Source: Acanthaster planci (taxonomy: Eukaryota > Echinodermata > Asteroidea > Valvatida > Acanthasteridae). Taken from it: a stretch of DNA of 62,000 nt. Positions within the stretch are counted from its first letter, which is position 1; every line of letters starts with the position of its first letter. The notes beneath the pieces were generated by a model. That model did no database searches, had not been told where the DNA came from, and was given only the letters and a program-made list of their open reading frames with translations. Positions 22,802 to 35,600 of this stretch are shown in pieces. A program made the translations under genes and the position numbers. The stretch is from NCBI RefSeq assembly GCF_001949145.1, contig NW_019091577.1:64896-126895 (forward strand), given 5' to 3'.

Positions 22802-24089
22802 TGAAAGCGGTCAACAGTGCTGAGGACTGTTTCACATTGGGGCACCGATTCAGGGATGGACACATGGATACTACACACATTTGCACATTTTATATTCCCC
22901 AAATTAGACCTTAGGCATTTGACAATTGTTGACTTCTTTCATGTTGAACGTGATGTTTTTGTGCAATCTGGAAAGATTTCATATGAATCACTGACACACA
23001 TCCTTGAGGTGGTAGGATTCAAATACACAGGCTGGCAACTTTTCCTCGGATCAGCTTGATTTCCTCGTTTTCACTTCACACTCATGACACTGAAAATTGA
23101 AAAACACCGTACAAAGTCTTGTGAAGATTGGAACTTCCTTGTTATTTGTCAAAGTCCAAGTTGCACACCGGAATACATGGTCACAAAAAAGTAGTCTACA
23201 ATTGTGTGGTAAGATTGGCGAATATTCAAAAGGTGAAGCATGCTACTGTGCTCAGGAAGTGTGTTTAAGTGCCTCAGTGTGTTAAGCCGGTTATTCTGTC
23301 AGGTACGAGATTGAAAGGATGTGGCATCCTCTGTCACATGCTACATGAACATGTATACACACACAGTTCAGACACCGTATGGGTAGTGGAACTCTGTCTA
23401 AAGTCCTGTGGTTGAAGGAGGTTATCATCTGAGTTAGTGTAGTCATGGAAAATCCTGGAGCTCTTAGGGAACGATGTGGTCCTGAAAAGTCATGGGAAAA
23501 GTCACAGAAATTCTGGGAAGAAAAGGGTGTCCTGAAATCCTGTTCTCAGAAGAAAAGTCAAAGAAAAGTCATTGAAATCAAGATCGTGCAAGGGTTATTT
23601 TTGGTTGGCTGCAGGTCGCTATTGATGTGATAGCGGAACAATGATAAATTCACAGGCTATCTTCTTGTCAGTCCTATAGCTTTGTAGTGTCTATGGCAGT
23701 CTGCTATTTCACAATACACGTACCAGTCAATTTTCTCTGCAAAATAGCATGGAATGTCATGGCAATTGTCAAATTTTAGTTCCCGTAGAGTCATGAAATT
23801 TGGTTTTCAAATTTCTGTTGGGACTTGCCAGGCCATAGACAGTTATTTTGATCAACCAGACCCATGGCTATTGTAGACATGAGAATTTGTCCAAAATATG
23901 ATGAAACAGTTTATTTGGCCTTCATACTTATTACAGGAGAAATGGGGAAGAGGTTGAAGGGAATTGTAGTTTTTTTCTTACTCGGCAATAATTTCCAGTT
24001 TTCATGGTCATATTTTTGGCTTTTTTCAATGCAGTTTTGCCAGTGCATACAAGGGTGCTTATTGAGATTTTGTGAACTGTTACTATCAT

Positions 24090-24185
24090 TGACTCAAGCC
24101 AGTGACTCAATTCGAGTCATAATCTTTGGTGACTCAACTTGAGTCCCGATGGGTAACTATTCAAGTCACAAAAATGAGTGACTCG
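24090..24185. promoter_or_regulatory. Cluster of AP-1/TRE-type TGACTCA sites
   Basis: Exact TGACTCA occurs at 24090, 24103 and 24130. TGACTCG follows at 24179, and a reverse GAGTCA at about 24114. Three exact heptamers in 47 bases is well above chance. It may be an enhancer-like cluster or simply a degenerate tandem repeat of a gactca unit. Confidence 0.35.
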
Positions 24186-24520
24186 TTGTAACTCTGGTTT
24201 CTGTATGGAAACTTTGATACACAGGGATTTTTCGATGCGATATAGAATTTTTAAAAAGTGATGTTGGAGAGTAATTAACAGATAGTTAGTTCCTATCTTT
24301 ACAGCATATTTCGTCAGTGATCGCTTTGAATTTGCCACCTTCAGTTTCTAATTCCACCATGTATCCAAAAGAGGGAGGTTCCAGAGGTTTCAAACTGTTA
24401 CCATGGCAACTTACAGCTTTACCCGATACCTAGCAAACTCCAGATTTCAGATAAATTTCAAGCAACATCTGTTCAGTTTCTTTTGATTCTACAGGTTTTT
24501 AATTTGATGAATGATTCTGA

Positions 24521-24554
24521 TTTCCCCCCCCCTTTTTTTTTCCTTTTTTTTTTT
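24521..24554. repeat. Polypyrimidine tract
   Basis: An uninterrupted run of C and T, 34 bases long, including nine consecutive C and long T runs. It is low-complexity sequence, potentially triplex-forming and prone to sequencing length error. Confidence 0.9.
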
Positions 24555-27328
24555 GATTTGAGAGTACATGTAGCATTTCTAACCTCGTCATTGTTGTTGT
24601 TTTTTGTGTTGCTGTTACGCTTGGGGGAAAGTGCCTCTTGTATACACACTGGTACCTGCCTGAACTCATTTTTATTTGTAGAGATACATGCGTGTAATTG
24701 TTTTACAAGTTGTACATATTTTCCACTGAACAGTTGCTAAATGTAAACATAACTTAACAAAATGGCGATACGGAATCAAGGTCTATCAAACTCTTTCTAA
24801 AATACACCAAAACAACTTGGGATCGTGAATTTGTGGGCAATCAGTTTTGCCAACAGGTGTGATTGCAGGGCTCAGAAGTAGCCAAGGGTTCTGTTCTGTT
24901 AATATCCCGCAGCTAGCAAGGGACACATCTTTCGAGGAAGGTTATTTCTAATTCTGAGGCAGTGCCCAAGCAGGCTTTACAGTGTCTCTCAATGTAAAGT
25001 TTTTGTATAAGTTTCTGTTCTGATTATGAAATGGGTTTTCTTGTTTTTTTTGGGGGGGGGTTTTTTAAACATAATTTTGAGAGCCATGCATTTGTGGAGT
25101 CACTCACCCCCTCCCCTGCCAATGTTTTATTTTGTGAGGGTTCTGGAAGATATAAACGGGCTTGACTTATGGAAAGTAGTAGTATTAGTGTGCCCATGGA
25201 GACATAGATGCCTGAGGGCGCAAGTCTCTTGGAAATGTTGCAAGAGATTGTTGCCAAAGGTCTTATGGACAATTGGATAATTATTTTTTTATGAGGTAGT
25301 AACAGTAATAGAGACTGACACATTCTTCCGATGGAATCGCAGATCATGACGCCGTGATTTTGTGAATAATGACTGGGGCTCTTTGCGACATTGCAATGCG
25401 ATACGAAACGGCGTATTGTTTCCGATCACGTCTTATTTTGTACATGCCGCGTGGCATCTGACTTGGCCTACTCGTAGATAACAAATGCTGCTTTGAAATA
25501 TTCTGATTGTTTTCCTCAGATTTTCTTGCGTTCGATTTTTCTTGTCCTGTTTGAAAGGCTGGTAATCTGTCAAGTGTGTTTTGTCTGTAAGACGTAAATA
25601 ATCGTCAGATGGAAGATCAAGCCGTGTGACTCAACTGAAGCAGGGAGGAGACGCTTTGGTCCAACAGTACAACAGCGCCCTCTTTTCGATAACCTGGCTT
25701 ATTTTAGTCCAGGGGTATTCTGAGTAATACAAATCTTACTTCAATATTCAGTTGATAATACTGAGTGCTTCCTTTGGGAAATTGGGATGAGATATTGTAC
25801 GTCTGCGTTATTTCGAATTGTTATTACTGTTGGCATTGTCGACCTTACATTGATGAAAAATGGCATTATGCTGGTATATGGGAATTCACCTCGGTCCCAA
25901 TTTTGCGCCATGACCACTAGTCTGTATTTGGAAGGGGACTGGTATAATTAAGAACGTTGGAAAGTTCAATATACATGTAATTATTTTGATTTGGATGGGT
26001 CTGTACCCACCCTTGCAGCATTGTATAGCCATCAAAGGGGGTGTGCTATGAGAGAATGCAAATGGTTAGAGAATGCTATGAGCAAAATGGGGGAAGCTAA
26101 GTCGCGCGACAATGCAACTTCGGGACCGTGAAAAAAAAAATATTGAATGCAAATTCAGGAACTCGGTAAAATGACCAGAGTATTATTCTTATTAATATAA
26201 CCCACCAGTATCTTACGACTGTCTTTATGATGGCTTAATTTTGTAAGTTTAGTGAACGGGACAGCTTGAAAAAAAATCCGTTTTTAAAAACAAAATCTTG
26301 TCAAAAGCCTAAAGACTGTACGCGCTTTTCCAGTCCCTCCGGAAAATCTCTCTTTCACTGTCCTGAAAGGCGTCATTCGATGTTTGATTCCAACACTTTC
26401 ACTTTCCGGAAAGCAACTAGACATGACGGCAGCTTACGAAACTTGTTGCCCCAGAAAAACTGTTGCGTCATCAATCCACTTACGGTTTTCTTCCGTCATT
26501 CCCATTTTGGTCAGCGGAAAAGTTAACTTGATCTACACGCGTATAATTTCACGGTTTCCCCATGATCAAGCGATCTCGTTGTGCCCAGGAAGAGATGCTC
26601 TCTACTTGTACAATTAAGCGGGCGTTAACACAATAGGAAGTTAAACATATGTTGAAACTGCTGTGAAAGCCATTAGGAATTTCCCCTTTTTATAAATAAG
26701 TTTGTGACACAATCACGAGTGTGTTTGGAGTGTGAAATAGCATGCTTTTCCTCGTCAATGTCATTTGTATTGACAAATTTTCCAGAGACGTGCGCCTGCT
26801 TCACTGCTCCATGTTAGTTTGCTCCATTGTTGGTAAGTAAAAAATGAATTAAACGGTGCCGATGCTGATGAGTTTTTTTATTTAATAGGATCACAAACTA
26901 ATTTTTCCACTGCCTGAAGCATTCATCAAAACAAGCCTGTCAGTTTCTAGTGAATTCAACACGAATCTGCGCTAACCCTGCATACCTAGTGTGGACTTGT
27001 GAACAAAAGAATGTCCACACGATGCAGGAAAGGAAGACGTTCTGTGTACTTACACATGTCCACAGGACGTTTCCCCTTCTCTGAAAAAGAAGTTTAAAGG
27101 CATTTTGGGGTAGGGGTAATTTGTTGAAAGGAAGAGGAATGGTCAAGGAAACCTTGTTCAAAAGGCCAGCTGAAAATCGTGTTCCTAGTTCAAGAAAAAC
27201 GAGTGCATGTATTTTCACTGAGTTCTCTTATCTGCACGAAAAGAAAGGAATGTCCGCACTAGATATGTAAGGTAAGTGTGAGTGATTTGACAAGCTTGGA
27301 AGTCTGTTCGATCATCATCAAGACACAA

Positions 27329-28103
27329 GGTGTATCAAAAAAAAAAAAGGTAACCCAACTTCCAATGGTTACTGTGGCAAAGCTGAACACTTTCTCGCAG
27401 AAAACAATATTATCTCAAAGTGGAGAACAAATGCTTTCCAAAAATGCCTCATTCAGGATTTTACCGTCACGCATCACTGAGCACCAATGTGTTGAAATTT
27501 AGGCGCATAATTGGAGATGGCTCACTTTGACGTGGGACAGAATTAACACTGAATCATGTTTTTTCCCTCAGAATTTTCTTTGCCTTTAATCCAGTCAAGA
27601 CATTTTCAAAGACTTTTCATTGTCCAGTGCCCCCACGTGACCCCCTCTCCAAACACAGTGGGCATCGACGTGTCATGTTGTTCACGGCTCGTTTGTCTGG
27701 CCAAAAACTTCAGCGTTCGTGAAGTCTTCAAGACAACGATTCGCTGTTGTGTCGCCAGCTGCATCATAGTGAGATTCACACACACTGTCTGCAGACCTGT
27801 CAAAGCACTCAGCTTTTTATCTTAGAGCGATTGCATATTCAGCCATGGAGGAATTCAGCAAAGGCATTTCCACTCACACCCAAATCAATTATGACAGAGG
27901 CAATGTTGATTTCATTGACCCGGAAAGTGAGCCATCCCCAATTATGCACCTAAATTTCAACACATTGGTGCTAAGTGATGCCTAACGGTAAAATCCTGAC
28001 TGAGACATCGTGTTAAGTATTTGTTCTCTACTTTGAGATGATAGAAAGTGTGTAGCTTTGTCACAGTAACCATTTAAAGTTAGGTTTCCTGTTTTGATAC
28101 ACC
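27329..28103. mobile_element. 775-bp element with about 180-200-bp terminal inverted repeats
   Basis: The left arm (27329-27529) and right arm (27924-28103) are inverted copies over most of their length. They begin ggtgtatcaaaa and end ttttgatacacc. Internal matches include tggttactgtg, ctcaaagt, caggattttaccgt, caccaatgtgttgaaattta and gatggctcacttt. The arms are roughly 80% or more identical by eye, so the insertion is not recent. The 394-base centre has no transposase. No clear target duplication is visible. Best described as a non-autonomous long-TIR (foldback) DNA transposon. Confidence 0.8.
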
Positions 28104-29976
28104 CAGCAGACTTGCCTGATTGAGTCAATTGCGTCCCAGTCGGGGTCTCAGCCTTAAATAATTCGAGCCATTGAAATAACCCGCATTTTACCGGTAACAT
28201 CAGAAGTAAGACTTAAAGAACACTCTTCAAAGAGGCTAAGTTAAGGTAAGATTCAAGGAAAACGCGGGCTTTATATTCGAAATCGGTTGAAAAAAAAACC
28301 AGATGAATGATAAAAACAATGACTTGAAATCACTTATAAGAAAACTAACAATAACACAATCGACAAACAGTGACCAAAATTCAGATTAATATAAAGAATT
28401 TGGGTCAGCCAGGAACAAAACGCAAGGGAATACGACGATTTAAGGATAAATACTGAACACGAAGTACTCAATGCGACGGACACATTATGCTTCGGATGTA
28501 CTAATTTGTACCGTTGTCACGAAGAAATGATATTTGATCTGGTCTTCAAGTGAGAGGCTGTCTATTTATACCCAAGACAACCATGAGCCCTCTCGCCTAT
28601 AGGCGCCAGCATTACTTCTTCCTCGTCCGTCTCAGTTCAGCCTCGTTGCCTTTGTGCAGCTGGGGGGTCAATGCTCGACAATCTACGATCTCAGTACATT
28701 TCACGCCATTAAATAAAGACTTGTTTGTTTCACCACCCCGAGATTATCTTCACGACCGTGAAATTCGCGGATTGCGGGTGTTGCAAATCTGCCTGTATTT
28801 GTTTTCTTTTGTCTGAAAGCTAGAGTGTATGATTACCACATACTGGTAATCATGATGAAATAGAAAATAACAGATCATAAAAGTCTCGGCCGGTATCCAG
28901 TTACAACCCGGAACATTACTGTCGTAAGCGAGGAAGCAAACATTGATGAATGTATACATTTCTCTGTGTTTTTCTTTCGGCTCCGTTGGCGGGGGGGGGT
29001 TGCAATAATTGCCCAATTTTTCTCCTAGGGTCGGCTGGTGCTGAGCTGGCTGAAAAAAACAGATTAAATATCATTGAAAGTGCGTTCCATAGTCAAGGTG
29101 GAACACTTTCATTAGTTTAACCGTCAAACTGCATTTGAAGCGAGATATGGGACGGAGAAAACCCCCCCGCCTTTGTGTTGGTCGGAATCTCAGGAATTCT
29201 TTACAGACTTGTAGGGGGGATGTGTTAGGTAACAATAGTCTACAGTGTGCATAGGGATTGGAAAGGTAAGAGGGGTACCCCTCCGTCCCATATCTTGCCT
29301 GGTATGTCAAACTGACTGGCAGCAAACGGTCTATCACGCGCTTTCTTTGTTGTTAATGAGTGTTCATATAGGCCTACTTTTGTATTGCTGCTTACCCAAT
29401 CGATATTATGCCCGCGCTCTCATTGGTCAGTTGAGTAATCCTGTTGTATAGTATGGCCGAAGAAACCCCTTTAGTCCGTAGAAATGAAAATGAATGAATC
29501 ATAATTATCATAGACATTAATGTCACCATACAATCGTTACAAATCAAAATACTCGTATAAATACGAACAAAAGGCTGTACTTTTAAATCAAAGGTTGTTC
29601 GTTAGTATTGATGTCACGCGCCCCCAACCTAAACAGTTTAACAGCAGAGACTAGATTCTCAGCAAACAAATCGAGTTGCACGTTTGCTTAATATAGTGTA
29701 GTTGGTGTCACATCTAGCACAAGCGCTCAATATTTGAACTGGGTGATTCAAGTGCATGACGTGATGTACACTTTGTTGCGTGCAAAGCGCTATAGCTTCG
29801 CGTGTCATGTACAATGAAAAACTAGCGCGACGTGCATGCAGAAGGCAAAGAAAAGCATGGGGTTGCCAGCCGGCCGTCAACAAAATGAAACCGAAAAGGC
29901 GAAATTGAAAATGTAAACCCTGTGTTTTTAGTTCGGATTTATTTATCCTGTAGGATAAACTGCATCTTCCTTAAAG
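28104..29976. other. Upstream region of the NHS-family gene
   Basis: I see no gene. The last few hundred bases presumably hold the promoter and 5' UTR of the downstream gene. A short inverted repeat lies at 29143-29295. Just before the start codon a perfect palindrome, TTTATCCT-GT-AGGATAAA, occupies 29942-29959 and could also supply GATA-type sites or an acceptor-like tttatcctgtag. Confidence 0.4.
29143..29295. repeat. Short inverted repeat (15-bp arms)
   Basis: agatatgggacggag (29143-29157) recurs inverted at 29281-29295, with weaker similarity extending outward (gtcaaact on both sides). It is probably the remnant of a small MITE of about 190 bp. Confidence 0.5.
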
Positions 29977-30247
29977 ATGCCCTTCGTCAACCGACGCGTG
30001 GAGCCCCTTTACCTGAGCAACAAAGCCCTGCCGAGCGGATGCAGTACGGAGCTCGAGAACGTAGCCAACAATTCGCTGGCCAACTTGGTCCGGCAGTTGG
30101 CCGACATCGCCGGCCATGCCACCAGCATCTTCGACGGGATATGCGCCGAGGCCCGGGACATTCACGATCGTTCGTGTCGCCTCAGAACCCGCACGGACAG
30201 CTTGTCGGAATATTTGCAGACTCTGGATGCTAGGGCCGTGGAAGTTC
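29977..30247 (+). CDS. NHS-family protein, exon 1 (WAVE homology domain)
   Basis: This exon codes residues 1-90 plus one base of codon 91, ending gaagttc|gtaagt. The N terminus MPFVNRRVEP, then ALPSG, TELENVANNSLANLVRQL, GHATSIF and a helical stretch to LQTLDARAVEV is a WAVE homology domain. It resembles both WASF/WAVE proteins (MPLVKRNIEP, ALPEG, SELECVTNSTLAAIIRQL) and the NHS family (LRQLSDVARHA, LSTLDP). Exon 2 identifies the gene as NHS-type. NHS proteins act at cell edges and junctions in actin remodelling, and vertebrate NHS loss causes Nance-Horan syndrome. In WAVE the domain contacts ABI and HSPC300; a similar complex here is inferred. Confidence 0.85.
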
Positions 30248-31852
30248 GTAAGTATTGTCGAATTCTGTTGTGGTTTCAATTGATTTTTTGGTTCTCTTCC
30301 TTCAACCTTTGGCGTGCGTTGTAGTGGGGGAGTGGTGTTAAACAAAAGGTTCATTCATTGAACAGGTTGTTGGCTGTCTAGTTTTCGGGGAAGATTTCGA
30401 ACAGCCTTGCGGTTTTTGAGGTATTGTTTGGAGAAAGTACGAAAGACAAAATGCATGTACCCAACCCTGCTCAGTAATACTTTAGGGGCAGAGGTTAGCG
30501 TGAGTCAACTTGATTATATTGACAATGACTGTTGACATAACCAAGATGCTTCAGCATTTGTCTGGCATGTCTGGTGTGGCTTTTGATGTTGATACGGTGA
30601 ATGATTAATCCAGTTTGTTTGGGTACAAATTGCATGAATCATGCGAATGATTACATGCAATATGTGGTATTGGAACACTTGAATTTCATGTTTAATAATG
30701 TTTTGCATTCAACAGTAATTAAGATTAATGTTCAAATAGGCCTATGAATAATTTCATAAAAGTAACTAGGCCTATGTACCGGTAGGCCTAGCCTAGTACT
30801 ACTATCCGAGAATTACATTACAAAAATATACATTTGAATACCTCTTAGCTACCTTAAAACTAGACACACCTCAATTACATGTAATGTGTCACATTGATGG
30901 TCACAGTATGTATGCATCTTTTCTCCATTAACAATTTACACCATTGCTTCTTATTCATATTCTTTAAATATTTTTACTTTCCATTTGTAACTTAAATGTC
31001 ACAATAACATGCCACATTGAACACATTGGCTGAGGTCATGAAAAAAATTCGACCAATTACATAAATTAATGTAGACTGATTCGGTATTTTGATTATCGTA
31101 AATAAAATTCAGTTCACACTACTCAGATACAAAATTTCAGCTTTTTCTAGAAATGGATTTTTAGATTGTTCTGTACAGATCGAAGGAGGAAAAAAAAAAG
31201 GCCAGAAAAGTTCTGCTTGTGTAAAAGAAAAGTCAGTTTGTCACTCCTACCAAAGATCCTTTTGATAAAGGTTTCACACTGCCACTTATTTACTCACTTG
31301 TCTTGCCCTGCTCTTTGCTCAGCTGTTCTTCGGTAAACTTTTGCTTCCTGTCTGGTGAATGTACATGTATGTACACGTATATGTACATTGATAAAAGCTC
31401 AGAAGTGTCTGACTATGGTAACTTCTGGTACAAATTTTTCGTCTGAAAAAAGCACATTTACCCGGTTTACTGAGTTGAAATTTAGCAGAAAGTGCAAACT
31501 AGGAGTGGTGTAAACAGGGAAATGGGTTAATTAATTAAAAAAAACCCAAAGCGTTACTCACTACCTTTCTATTTTTACATACACGCACTGTACCGGCAGT
31601 TGTACTTGGCTGTGATTTGGTTTTCCCTGAAATAGATAGCCAAGAAAAACTGGGAAATAGTGACCACAGATATAAATCATGTTGGGTGGCAATGATCTGG
31701 TACCCGGTAATTGTCGGTTAAATGAGGTAATGAAAACCTAGCTTTTTGATTTACCATAGCTTGACATGAAAGGCCTCCTAAAATATATATATTTTGGTTC
31801 TACATGTAGGCCTAGGCCTTCTTTCAAATGTTGGGTAACATGTTGGCATGTA

Positions 31853-32640
31853 CTAGCCGAGGTTGGACGATGTCTACATTGCATTGCGACAAACGTCCAG
31901 GGTATAAATGTCCTCCCACAATGCAAATTTTTTTCAACAGTTTTTCTGACTTTTTACCTGGCGAAGACAGCTCAAATGATTGTTCACAAGTGCCATGTAT
32001 ACTGAATTTCATAAAGGCTGTGTTGAAATTATAAATTACGCCCGCAGACAATGTATTTTGCAGGAAATTGTGCGCCAAACTCCACGCTTTCCATCGCGAT
32101 CGACTTACGTTCGTCTAGTAGTACGCATTTGTGCATGCGTGAAACGGCCTCCAAGCTCGGCCCCCATTCTGTCAGTTTTGTTGTCTAGAGCTAGGTCTAG
32201 GTCTTCACTCCATTGAAAATGTGTGGAGACACGCAAGCTACAGACCTAGCCGTAGCTTTGGAAATCCGTCTCGGACACGGCCTTATCTGCAACATCTTCA
32301 CGCTCACAGCTCTTCTGTGCTTGGTCAAGGGGCAGTCAGTTACTATGCATTTCGGGCATGTGCAAGTACGCGTACCAGACGAAAGTAAAGTAACAAATCG
32401 TGACGGAAAGCGGAGTTTCGCAAAATTTCCTGCAAAATACCGCTGGCATATTTATTATAATTTCAACAGAGCATTTATCGAATTTGGGTTACAAGGCATC
32501 TGTGAGTGACATTTGAGCTCTCTTCGCCAGGTAAAAATGTGAGAAAAAACGTTTTGTATTGTACAATGTACGGGTAGGAGGACTTTATACCTTGAACGTC
32601 ATTCGTAGTATAAATGAAGACAGCATCCAACCTGGGCTAG
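31853..32640. mobile_element. 788-bp foldback element with about 290-bp arms inside NHS-family intron 1
   Basis: The left arm (about 31853-32143) and right arm (about 32355-32640) are inverted copies. Paired blocks include ctagccgaggttgg/ctagcccaggttgg, ggtataaa-gtcctcc, ttttacctggcgaag, gagctcaaatg-type sequence, tgttgaaattata, tattttgcaggaaatt, aaactcc-gctttcc and the ttcgtct-gtacgc stretch. The loop is about 210 bases and has no transposase. Size and architecture resemble the element at 27329-28103, but the end sequences differ. Lying in a transcribed intron, it should fold into a long double-stranded hairpin in pre-mRNA. Confidence 0.78.
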
Positions 32641-35600
32641 GCATGTACCGGTACATGTACATACTATGTACATGTACTGGTCATGTGTAAGTGCATGAAT
32701 TTTCCCATACATACATGTAGCACATCTGGCATTGGAGTAAAAGGCCTTGGAGTCATAGTACCGGTATGTAGTTTTTAATTAAACTTATCTTTACCTGTAC
32801 TTCTGGCATATGCCAGTACAGTTTGTACTGTTGAACTGCCGTTTGTATTTTTGTATTGTTATGCATTGCTTATTGCAATGCCAAATAAAAGAATAATGAA
32901 AATGCCGGGTAATATAATAAATATTATGATATTATACATACATGCATACTGTACATTTTACTTGAAATTTCAACCACAAATGTCAGCTGCTTCCAATGCA
33001 CATCTCTAGCTCTGGCTTGGGACTTGACACCAACTTGCCAATTCAGCATGCATGTAAAACACATATGCATTAGAACAGTGCACGGACCTGTGCCTCGAGG
33101 CATTGAGCAAGTACAGTACTTAACGGACAGAAAGGATATTCTGGGACCTAGGCTGATGTAACCAGTGCAGGTGTATTTTAATGCTTGCCAGTCCTGATGG
33201 AGTCTGAAGCATGTTGGGGCAGGACCACCTTAATGCATGTGTACATGTATGTACATGTACATGTAGTTTCTAGCTTGAGCTTCTAAAGTTGACTTCCATT
33301 TCTATGCTAAAGTTAGCCTGAAAAATGAACTTATCTTACAGATTAGTATAGTTTTCTGGAACTACGGTATGTGTACATGTACCGGGTATGTGTTAAATAC
33401 TGGCAATTGTATGTACATGTACTGGTACGTCTAGTTTTAGGTGACTTGTGTGTTCATAAACGATAGCCTATACGCATGTTCTTTTTCTATCAGAAAAGCT
33501 TTTAAGACCCTTCTTTCACATGTCCAACAGAACAGTTCCATCCTGAACATGGATCACTCGGAGATAACAGAGATGGCTTCTTTAAGTTGCTCTTCTGATA
33601 TTCCCTCTCCACTAAGACCTCTTCAGTGCACTTAAAGAAAAATGCCTCGGCGATAATCCAGCTTTCTTTTTCTTGGACTTACATGTACATGTGCCCTGGA
33701 GATAAGTTTGACTGTCTAATGTGCACCTCTCTGGCCCGGCTTGCAGTATATATGTGCAGTGTACCGGTACATATGTGCCGGTACATAAAGCACGTACAAT
33801 GTACAGTAAGATGCCACAGCTCTTTGCTTGCTGTAATCTCAGTCATCCTGGATGAAGAAGATCAGTAATCCAGGATTATCCGTGCTTATTGTATCATATA
33901 CATGTGCAGAATGTGAGCAGTGGGACAGGTAAAGAAAAATAGGACAGGGAAAAATGAGAGAATGTGTAATCGGTAGTCTGCTTAGTTTTAAAGGTACCGA
34001 TACAGTGCCGCTTACAAGTTCCGGTACTGGTAAGGTCCATCAATATATTGATATTATTCGATATATATTAAACTTTGATATCGATATGAATGATAACACT
34101 TCAACATTGAAATCAATATACATGTATTGAAAGCGCCGATAATGAAAAAAATGAAGTTATAAATTATGATAAAGTACACAGCTGTTGTTATACCGTAGAT
34201 GTCCAGTCCTATGATAGAGAAGTGCCCATTTTTCGTGGTCAAGAATACATATAGCAGTCAGCAAATTTGCCTCTGATTTGTTTTTTTCTTCGTCATAAAA
34301 GCTTATAAAAAGTGGTAAAACGTACACAGCTGCAGTGTACAGTACGTAGTGTACAGTGATTTTTTTGCATCGTACATGCACCGATACAAACTTGCATATA
34401 CTGAGCACGCTGTACAATTAGCAAGGCACCTTTCTGAATTTTGCCTGGTACTTGTGTGTGTACTTTTCACATACATGTACATGACACCAGCCCGAATCTT
34501 CGAGTGGTTAAGAAATACATGTAGCCGTTGCCCGACCTTGTATGAATGATGCATCAGATTCCTGCGCACTGTCTGCATTCATGCAATAGTTGGGGCTGAT
34601 GTTCATGTCGTATTGTGGAGTAGCAATTTCATCATTGGTGATTGGTTGAAGTCCAGGAAAATTGATATTTATTGATAAATGAGGCACATCGTCAATGAAG
34701 CCGGCCACTCAGATCGCAGACTGGCCGGAGTTAGCGTGTCTTTGCATTTGAATGTATCGTTTTGACTGCAGGGTGTTGATGTTGTCAGGTGGTCTTTTGT
34801 TTGGGGAAGATTAAAAAAGCTCACAAATTCCAGCAGACTTAACTCATGCTGCGCGGTTAGGACTAGTTGGTAAGCTGCCTAATGGCAAAAGATGTTCAGC
34901 ATTATGCCACTGGTTTTGAGCTTGAAAACATTCTTGGAAGAAATTTCGTATTATTGATATCGGACCGCTATTCATGTACGTACATGTACATCGGTATTGG
35001 CAATTATCTATAATCGACAGAGCTCAGTCCCACTTTTGAAGCTGTCTATAAAGTAACGGATCATTGAAAAGCGTAGTGTGTCCATGTACTTGCAGTTGTG
35101 GGAGCAAGCTTCCTGTGGAGTAATTCTTTCAAGCAAGCTGTCGTTTTGAAGAAAGCAGTGAAAGAAGGCCATTTCCAATGATGTGTGTACCGTATTTTTG
35201 GAAATTCTTGTTCGTACCAGTAGTTGGTTGTTGTTGCTTTTTTAATGGTGCCAAGTCAAAGCTTTATGCTGCAACCACTTTGCTGTGTATAGACATGGAC
35301 ATGTAGCACCTTTAAAGTGTTGTTCATTTCCTTTGAAACAAATGCCACCTGACTTCTTTTGCCATTGGTAATTTTAACCATTTAACACTTGGTGGTACAA
35401 ATGTATGTACATGTAGCTGCACAATGAATCAGTAGAGAAAAGGTGCAAAAAAACTTCCTACATATACAGTACCTACCATGTACGTGTACCTTACCGGTAC
35501 ATGAATATGCACATGCATGCTGTACCTTTATGTACTGGTACATGTACTGTACTAGGGCTGTTTTCAAATGCCACACCGGTACATGTATTTACATGTACAC

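Larger units (their letters stand above)
22802..27328. other. Intergenic region between Ashwin and the foldback element
   Basis: It begins with the presumed Ashwin 3' UTR. A stretch at about 23443-23580 repeats gtcatggaaa/aagtcatgg/aaaagtca phrases and looks like an old dispersed repeat; a related gtcatggca/gtcatgaaat block lies at 23755-23815. I find no gene. The reading frames here lack splice logic and recognisable protein. Confidence 0.45.

Noticed and set aside
23445-23630. Lysine-rich 61-codon frame
   Set aside because: It is generated by repeated gtcatggaaa/aaaagtca phrases of a dispersed repeat.
27556-27825. Frame inside the long-TIR element as a transposase
   Set aside because: 89 codons with no catalytic motif or recognisable domain; the element looks non-autonomous.
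29977-30247. Exon 1 as a WASF/WAVE gene
   Set aside because: The N terminus is WAVE-like, but the in-phase next exon carries the NHS RPxC[VI]E block and the PVS junction, so NHS family fits better.
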